Shown in pieces: positions 58,342 through 64,000 of a DNA stretch of 64,000 bases. Each line of letters opens with the position of its first letter. Position 1 is the first letter of the stretch. The stretch comes from Athripsodes cinereus (taxonomy: Eukaryota > Arthropoda > Insecta > Trichoptera > Leptoceridae). Where the stretch lies: positions 31,571,542 to 31,635,541 of the forward strand of contig OX388305.1 of assembly GCA_947579605.1 (NCBI GenBank), read 5' to 3'. The translations under genes and the position numbers were made by a program. The notes under the pieces are model-generated. The model was not told where the DNA came from. It worked only from the letters and a program-made list of their open reading frames with translations, and did no database searches.

Positions 58342-58521
58342 CACGGGCGTAACCAGGGGTAGGATTTTGGGGGTTCAAACCCCCCACCCCAAGTTAAGAT
58401 ATCAACATCGATAATATTTTTTTCACATATTTCATATAATATAAAGGTTATTTCACGTATTTTCAGTAATTTTATTTTCTTGAACCCCCGTCCCCGAAAT
58501 TTAAACCTGGCTATGCCCGTG
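58342..58521. mobile_element. hAT-type MITE (family 1), copy 2, 180 bp
   Basis: Starts 'cacgggcgtaaccaggg' and ends 'cctggctatgcccgtg'. 'tgcctttt' occurs on both sides (58333-58340 and 58522-58529), offset by one T. Collinear with 6932-7123. It sits inside an old SINE-A copy, whose 'tgccttttacag' block continues to the right. Confidence 0.75.
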
Positions 58522-58600
58522 TGCCTTTTACAGCAGACTCGAAAACGCTCAATAAAGTGCGGTACCAATTCCATACCTTCACGGAACATACATCATACTA
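58522..58600 (-). repeat. SINE-A family, decayed head fragment
   Basis: 'tgccttttacagcagactcg', 'aaaacgctcaataa', 'accaattccata' and 'cacgga' follow the complement of the SINE-A head. Highly diverged. Confidence 0.45.
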
Positions 58601-58744
58601 TTATTCTTCCGAAATTAATAATCATATTATGTTTATTTGTGTTGTACATAAATGAGATCTTTATGTTCAGTCTAACATAACTACCTACTCCTTCAATCGA
58701 CCGTTATGACGTCTAAACTATATTACATGTAATACTTATCACAT

Positions 58745-58850
58745 TACTCTCACAATCTACTACTAGCACTTTATTCGGGGATTTGCAAATGCGGATAAAT
58801 AGGAAAAGAAGACTTCTGAGATATCCGGATGTGTAGCGGTTTTTTAATGT
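58745..58850 (+). repeat. R1-clade LINE 3' fragment, plus orientation
   Basis: The complement of 'gcaaatgcggataaatagga' and 'cttctgagatatccggatgt' matches 'ccggatatctcaggagtc' and 'cctatttatccgcacttgca' at 15091-15140. The opposite orientation to the other three R1 3' fragments in the window. Confidence 0.5.
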
Positions 58851-59058
58851 TACTACCACTATACTATTATAGCAAATCCAACAAGTGTGTGATAGCCAGC
58901 AGACCAGCTGCATGTAATAACATGCAAGCTGTTCTCTCCGTACCAACAAAAAATAGGGTATTCGACATGAGTGGTAAATATGTATTTTTTTAACTCTTTT
59001 TCGTAAGTTTTCGAATGTCCTGTAAAAGGCAGGTGTTGGAAAAAATAAAGACATTGTT
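58851..59058. repeat. SINE-A copy with body and head in opposite orientations
   Basis: 58851-58965 is the SINE-A 3' half on the minus strand ('gatagccagcagaccagctg', 'ttctctccgtaccaac'). 58995-59058 is the head on the plus strand ('gtaagttttcgaatgtcctg', 'taaaaggcaggtgttggaaa'). Like 22255-22466, an inversion junction within one SINE. Confidence 0.6.
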
Positions 59059-59318
59059 TGGTACCAAGGTACTTGTCGTAAGTATATCTCATTGTGGAAT
59101 AATACCTTTTACAATGATCTCATTACATAACATCATTTTATTTTGAAGCTTGACTTAGGTATAGTAGATGTTTATATTGTTTATACATCTATTATATTAT
59201 TATGTGCATACTATTACATTTGGTTAAAGTGTATTCACTGCTTGACGAAGAGAACCTTATAGCCTACATAAGTATGCAGGTAGGTACCTGTAATATCAAT
59301 TTAATGATTATTTTCCAG

Positions 59319-59460
59319 GGACGACCTGTCAGGGGCCGGGTCGCTGAGCGGGAGATAAATGAGAATTATTGTTACATAACAATTAAAATCTCACATAGCG
59401 ACATAACAATTAGGTACAATTGCGTAGTTATATATAATATTGTGTCTTAAATAAAGCAAT
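59319..59460 (+). other. Possible terminal exon with poly(A) signal
   Basis: A good acceptor (attattttccag, ending 59318) opens a locally GC-rich stretch ('gacgacctgtcaggggccgg'). One frame reads GRPVRGRVAEREINENYCY and on to a stop near 59447. AATAAA follows at 59450-59455. Acceptor, composition shift and signal fit a 3'-terminal exon of a plus-strand transcript, but no upstream exon or family match was found. Confidence 0.25.
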
Positions 59461-60159
59461 ATACATTTGTTAGAATATTACGATATTAAGCGATATGGAA
59501 AATGAATGAGCTGCTTTGATTTTTTTTTTCCTCCATACTACATTTTACCATATTTTAATTTCTCCATATTATTTTTTTTAATTCATACTAATTTACATAC
59601 CAATTTTAATACTTTGTTTTTGCTATTTTTGATTTTTTGTAAAGCATTTTTTTAGCATAAACTATTTTTAAGTTTACGATTGATTAATTTAGACGTGGAT
59701 TTTTAAAAATTATGATCAATTTTTATTTAGTTCTTTGAGAAGAGTCAGAAATAATAATAATAATAACTAGAAAATTCTTTTTAAGATGCGCCGTTTAGTG
59801 GAAAACCACTGCAAGGGTCCATTCAAGAATAACACCTCCTGAACAAAAGGGTATTTAACCTAGACTTGAGCACCTCCACACCAGCTATGCAGGTAACATA
59901 CATAGTTAGCCAGACCCTCTCTACGCGGCACCACAAATCAATTGAAACAATAGAAGTGATACTTACCAATTTCCTATCTACAATTTTTATTAATAATATC
60001 TTTATTTATTAAATTTAAAGTAGGTGCGTTTTTTATTCTTATTTTTATAATTTTCGCAAACAATACAGTTATTTCAATATATAGTACAAATAGATAAAAA
60101 AAAAGTCGACACATAAACAAGCAAAGAACAGTTAATGCTGCGAAAATTTATTTTAATAT
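59461..60159. other. AT-rich intergenic DNA, no feature seen
   Basis: T-rich and simple-sequence stretches only. Confidence 0.4.
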
Positions 60160-60398
60160 AACTTTTAAAATGTAATGTTAAAAGACTGTTTAATTTTCAC
60201 ATATGATTTTGTATTTAGTCAATCAAAAATGACTAAATACTAATCTTAAGTTTTAAGTAACTCTTTCCCTGAAGATGCCGCAAGGCGAAAGAGCTCCGCA
60301 ATTAGTAGGTATTATATAATATAGTCATTGTTAATTGACTAAGTACAAAATCATATGTGAAAATTAAACAGTGTTTTAGTATTACATTTTAAAACTTA
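60160..60398. repeat. Foldback with CTGAAGA/GAAA core
   Basis: Arms 60160-60224 and 60333-60398 are about 60-bp near-complements ('ctgtttaattttcacatatg', 'attttgta.ttagtcaat'). The centre holds CTGAAGA (60269-60275), a gcc-gcaa-ggc hairpin and GAAA (60287-60290). CTGANGA is the general hammerhead box, but stem I does not pair here. The arrangement parallels 35471-35657 and 52200-52362. Confidence 0.6.
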
Positions 60399-60924
60399 AT
60401 TTAATTTGTTATGCACGGAATCCCTTACAAAAGTTATATTTACTAGAATTGTCATATCCTACAAGGAATCTAATGTATAAATAGTAATAACCCTATTCAA
60501 AAACTGAGATATAAAAGTTTAAGTATTTATCTACTGACGTACACGTTCTAATACAGGAAGACGCGTGTAGGGATAACGTCCTATAGGGTCGTAAACCTGA
60601 CACAATTAATTAAATTGTTTCCTTTACATCTTTTTTTACATGGGGACAATCAATCAATTTAGTGAATAATTTAACATCATGTAAATCACGTGTGTGATTA
60701 TTCCTATTACGTAATATTCGACATTGAAAACAAATCAGAGATTTAAATAAGAAATAGAAATGATGATCATATGGATGCATCGCCAATATAAAAGAAATTT
60801 ATTTATTACAATCTTCTTGCACATCAAAATCAACAAAGAAATTTACATTAAAAAAATGCGATGTTACTATGCCGTGGCGAAATTATCACTATATAAGTGA
60901 TTTCTTCCAGCTATCCATGTTATT
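60399..60924. other. Intergenic, possible decayed LINE tail
   Basis: 60785-60920 loosely follows a minus-oriented LINE-tail repeat ('atgcgatgttac', 'tgatttcttccagctatcca'). Otherwise nothing was noted. Confidence 0.3.
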
Positions 60925-61086
60925 TTAAAAAAAAAGATGTACATGAGCTTTGTTTTAAACCCAAATACAACCTTATACAACTTTCACAATAAGCTAAAAG
61001 TTTGTGTCGTGAAAGGGGAGGTTGGGATCGAACCACGGACCCCTTGTTCACTAGGCCGAGACTCTACCTCTAAGCTACCGACGAAC
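60925..61086 (-). repeat. SINE-B (tRNA-Thr-derived), near full-length copy
   Basis: Minus strand: 'cgtcggtagcttagaggtag', 'agtctcggcctagtgaaca', 'ggggtccgtggttcgatc', 'cccctttcacgacacaaac', 'gtataaggttgtatttgggt', ending 'catcttttttttt'. Box A and box B are both intact. The anticodon loop differs from the 42110 copy by one base (ctaGTGaac against cttGTGaac). Confidence 0.85.
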
Positions 61087-61734
61087 TCAAAAAAGTTATA
61101 ATGAATAATAATAATATAAAATAAAAAGTCATAGTATATAATGTTATTTTTTGGCATTGTGTTGATACAAACTTTTCAAATCATTGTAAGTTCCTACTGG
61201 TTAGAGAACTTGATAAGCAATCAATACTACTTGCTGTTTCTAGGGTTTCTGATCAATTACTATCAAAAGCTTACAAAAAATATATATTGATTTCAACTTA
61301 ATATAATGACTTTTATTTTCTTCTTCAAGACAAACTTTTTTATGATTACGCATTTTTTTTTCTTCTTTAACCCCACATCTAATGAATTGAGGGTGAAAAC
61401 CATGCAGAATGATACTGCTGCAAAAGAAGTCCTAATAACGTCGAAACATCAGCATAAATTAGCTTTTAAAATTTATGTATAAAGTATCTACATCTTTCAA
61501 TATTTTTCTTATAACTGTCATTTTTTAGAACCCCATATTAAATGAAATTGTAAACATTTTCATTACTTTATCATTAATAAAACAATGGTGGGTTACATCT
61601 TCTAAGGTTTTGTTAGCATAAAAACATTTAAATAAAGTAAAAATATTTTTTTTATTATTTAATTAAACTATGTCTTCAGTAAGTAGTCCAACAATTAACA
61701 AGCATTATTGTTGTTTAACTGTTTTTTTTTATTT
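61087..61734. other. AT-rich intergenic DNA, no supported feature
   Basis: A 'cgtcgaaacatcagcata' string near 61440 recalls Penelope-like ends but is too short to call. Confidence 0.35.
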
Positions 61735-61800
61735 ATTTATTTATTTTATTCTTCACTGTACATTGTTTACAATAATACAAATTAACGGTTCTGGACGATC
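61735..61800 (-). repeat. LINE-tail repeat, 3'-end fragment
   Basis: 'ttatttatttattttattct' followed by 'tcactgtacattgtttacaa', the extreme 3' end of the family in minus orientation. Confidence 0.6.
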
Positions 61801-61839
61801 AATTGAAAAAACATAATATTATGTGACTATATTATATTC

Positions 61840-62087
61840 CGTGGAGCACCCGGTAAAGAATTGGTCTCCCACTCTTCTCCATAAGTTTTCGAGTGTCCTG
61901 TAAAAGGCAGGTGTTCGAAAAAATAAGACATTTTACATCTTAAATTCGGCGATGAGGTTTGCCACCCATCCTGAATGTCTTGATTTTATGTTGGCACGGA
62001 GACAGCTTGCATATTTTATATACAGCTGGTCTGCTGGCTACCCCACTTGTGGGATATGCCGTGATGGTATAGTAGTAGTAGTAGTAG
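61840..62087 (+). repeat. SINE-A, best full copy (248 bp, (TAG)n tail, 11-bp TSD)
   Basis: Bounded by exact direct repeats 'atattatattc' (61829-61839 and 62088-62098). Head 'cgtggagcacccggtaaaga' and 'attggtctcccactcttctc', middle 'gaggtttgccacccatcctg', 3' part 'tgctggctaccccacttgtg' and 'ggatatgccgtgatggtata', ending in five to six tag/gta triplets. The target duplication, 5' truncation of other copies and short-repeat tail show retroposition. The head is not a recognisable tRNA, 7SL or 5S sequence. A triplet tail instead of poly(A) suggests mobilisation by a LINE whose own 3' end is a short tandem repeat. Confidence 0.88.
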
Positions 62088-62099
62088 ATATTATATTCA

Positions 62100-62820
62100 A
62101 TTAGTAAAAGTATCGATATCATTCCATTGCAGAGACTTTCATAATAATAATTATTGTTCAGAAAATTGATAAGTTATTAGATCGATACAAAATAGTAACA
62201 TGATATTATTTCCTTTACAGATCAATAAAGAATTACGACATTCAGGATGAGAAGCCTACCTCTTTATTTAAAATCTTATGAATACTTATACCAACCTTTT
62301 ACAAGACATTAAAAAACATTGAATAGAATTATTTCACAAACTTTAAGTTACATCGATCACATATTTGTGAAATATTTATTTGTGATTTTTTTGGTTGTGA
62401 TATATTTATTTAATTAGAATTTCCCTCTAAGTATAGAATATCTTGCTAACCTTATAGAAAAAGTCATTTATTTACATCATATTGGCGGATGAAGAAGTCA
62501 GGAAAATGTAATAATTTAATGAAAAAGAAGGGTTTTGACAATTTATTTAGTGATACGGTTCAAATACTCTCGATACACGTAATTTATGGGTAATAGCTGT
62601 AATAATATCTAAGACACTTGAGTTATTTTATACTGCCAATTTTATCCAAAAACGATACCAATAATTTTACGATACGATGGAAAGATGGAAGACATGAAGT
62701 AAATTACCTACTGCAGTAAATGTTAGTAATTTCAGTTCAGTATATTGAAAGTTCCAACTACATACATTTCGAGAGGTGTATTGTGATTTTAAAGTGTTAG
62801 TTTGTTAGTTATTTATTGCA
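62100..62820. other. AT-rich intergenic DNA, no feature seen
   Basis: Nothing supported between SINE-A and the promoter candidate. Confidence 0.4.
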
Positions 62821-62839
62821 TTATTGTGCATAATATCTG

Positions 62840-62940
62840 TGGCATCTCGACGTCGAAGTATGCGCCTGCGTCTGGTCACCTTAGCGACGGGACGCCGTTA
62901 TATAAAGCGTCGACTCCCGGCGTCGCACGTTAGTTTCATT
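62840..62940 (+). promoter_or_regulatory. Core promoter candidate: TATA box plus initiator
   Basis: TATATAAA at 62899-62906 lies 33 bp upstream of the A (62932) of 'cgttagttt', an initiator-like sequence, the expected TATA-to-start spacing. The surrounding 90 bp are rich in CG dinucleotides ('gcgacgggacgccg', 'cggcgtcgcacg'), unlike the rest of the window. An LTR promoter is the alternative, because retrotransposon LTRs share this layout. No matching second LTR is in the window. Confidence 0.5.
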
Positions 62941-63265
62941 TCAAACGGCGTCTATATTCTTCATTCAAGTTTTTCTTCTTGAAATATTTTGTCGTGAAAT
63001 ATACAAGTTTTGTTAGAGTAAAATTTGTGAGTTTTTAATTTTTCTCGAATCGCGTGCCAAGTTTCTATATTAAATGTACATCTGTACAGACGAGCGTGTT
63101 GAATTCCGAAGTTTCTTTTAATATTACAGACTGTGTTGAATTGTCAAAAAACTTTTGTGAAAAACTTTTTTTATATACATATATACAAGTGACTGAGTTG
63201 TAAGACATTCGTCAACTATTTATTGCTAAAAGTTTATAAAGTGCCAATACAAGATAATACCATTG
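62932..63265 (+). other. Probable 5' noncoding exon with a small uORF
   Basis: Runs from the predicted start to a strong donor CATTG/GTAAGTG (63266). The only ATG frame is 16 codons long (63074-63121, MYICTDERVEFRSFF then stop). It pairs with an open ATG frame at 63917. The combination fits a spliced leader exon, but no transcript evidence is available. Confidence 0.4.
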
Positions 63266-63916
63266 GTAAGTGTATACTAGATGCTTTTGATTTCATTTTG
63301 TTTCAGCATGACATTGATATACCTGTCATATTAATTATTGCATTGGCAGCTTTTCATGTTGACAAGTGCAAGGTACTAAACAAGGGTATACATCTACATT
63401 TCAAGTACATATTTTATAATAATAACACATGGTGCATATTATTAAACATAATGCTATATGCTTATCTGTTAAATAATAATTTGTTTTATTGTATTCTAAT
63501 ATCGACCGACCGCACAAAGACTTTAATTAAGTTCAAAAGTATCTACTTGAATTAAATAGCATTGTTTTATGAATAACCTTTTCTGTCAGTTTCATTTAAA
63601 TAAAAATTAGTTGTAAAGTTTTTTATTATTAAAAGTATTCTTGAAATTGCTCCAACTTTCTGAAAAAAAAATATATTTGGCATTTTTCCTTTCAGAAATT
63701 GTTATTAGGAAAACATCATATTTTCTAAAGATTATTTGTTTTTTGTTATTAATATTATTATAATTGTATACAATATGTATATGTAATGGAATAGATATTT
63801 TAGTCTTCATTTTCTTTTACGTGTCTAATTTTGCATAAATAATTTATTTAAATTCGTGCGAGTATATCTATTATAAACATATATAGACAATTTGTTAAGC
63901 GTCGTTTAATCATAAC

Positions 63917-64000
63917 ATGACCTCAAGGGCGCCGTATACCGCGTCCATCACCCAAAACTCCCAGCAAAAGGTGCATCTTCAGCCTTCTTCTAAAACTCTT
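63917..64000 (+). CDS. 5' end of an unidentified protein-coding gene, runs off the window
   Basis: Starting at ATG 63917, 28 codons are open to the window end (begins MTSRAPYTASITQNSQQKVH, then LQPSSKTL). The segment is notably richer in G and C and in balanced codons than the AT-rich DNA before it, which suggests real coding sequence. The exon's left edge is uncertain. A good acceptor (tttttcctttcag, 63683-63695) lies 221 bp upstream, and weaker AG sites are at 63886 and 63899. It would follow the leader exon at 62932-63265. No domain can be named from 28 residues; Ser/Gln/Thr-rich N-termini occur in many regulatory proteins. Confidence 0.45.
   Translation, partial: MTSRAPYTASITQNSQQKVHLQPSSKTL

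Noticed and set aside
61380..61460. 'cgtcgaaacatcag' string as a Penelope-like end
   Set aside because: Too short, with no inverted arms around it and no CTGANGA box.
63223..63555. 110-codon frame overlapping the leader-exon donor
   Set aside because: It begins at a non-ATG codon, reads through the strong GTAAGTG donor and resembles no family. Intronic read-through is more likely.

Overview
This is AT-rich eukaryotic DNA with GT-AG introns, a host gene of insect type, and a very dense layer of transposable elements. It has R1-, L2- and RTE-clade LINEs, a Tc1/mariner element, hAT- and PIF/Harbinger-type MITEs, tRNA-derived SINEs and Penelope-like/hammerhead remnants. With the recurrent TAGGTACCTA motif, an insect is the best reading. 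Aphid-like hemipteran and lepidopteran are both possible, and the sequence alone does not decide between them. A 200-N assembly gap lies at 9129-9328.

Host genes are few. The one well-supported gene is a five-exon CRAL-TRIO (alpha-tocopherol-transfer/clavesin-like) lipid-carrier gene, with coding exons between 9614 and 12170 on the plus strand and a 3' UTR loaded with a MITE and a nested LINE tail. At the right edge (62899-64000) a TATA/initiator promoter, a probable 5' leader exon with a GTAAGTG donor and an open ATG frame running off the window suggest the start of a second, unidentified plus-strand gene. A weak terminal-exon candidate sits at 59319-59460.

The rest is mobile and repetitive DNA. 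1-9128: MITEs (3669-3839, 6114-6252, 6932-7123), a long hairpin (6469-6650), a SINE-A copy and an R1 3' fragment. 12417-18487: MITE pair, R1-clade LINE (minus), and a Tc1 element with perfect 28-bp TIRs and a one-base frameshift. 19-31 kb: LINE C-terminal scraps, SINE-A copies, and a 2962-bp array of a 637-bp unit that carries a tRNA-Val-like module, ends in an inverted partial unit and is bracketed by a 12-bp direct repeat. 31-47 kb: hAT and Harbinger MITEs, two RTE-clade LINEs, an L2-clade LINE split by a tRNA-Thr-derived SINE, and Penelope-like foldbacks. 48153-49832: exactly 20 copies of an 84-bp unit. 52.2-53.0 kb: two opposed 54-nt hammerhead-ribozyme-like motifs whose stems differ by compensating changes. 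54-62 kb: more LINE tails, a third Harbinger MITE, foldbacks, and the best SINE-A copy (248 bp, 11-bp TSD).

There is no operon or pathway logic here. The interaction visible is among mobile elements: nested insertions, MITEs derived from transposase genes, SINEs sharing LINE machinery, and possibly ribozyme-bearing retroelements.
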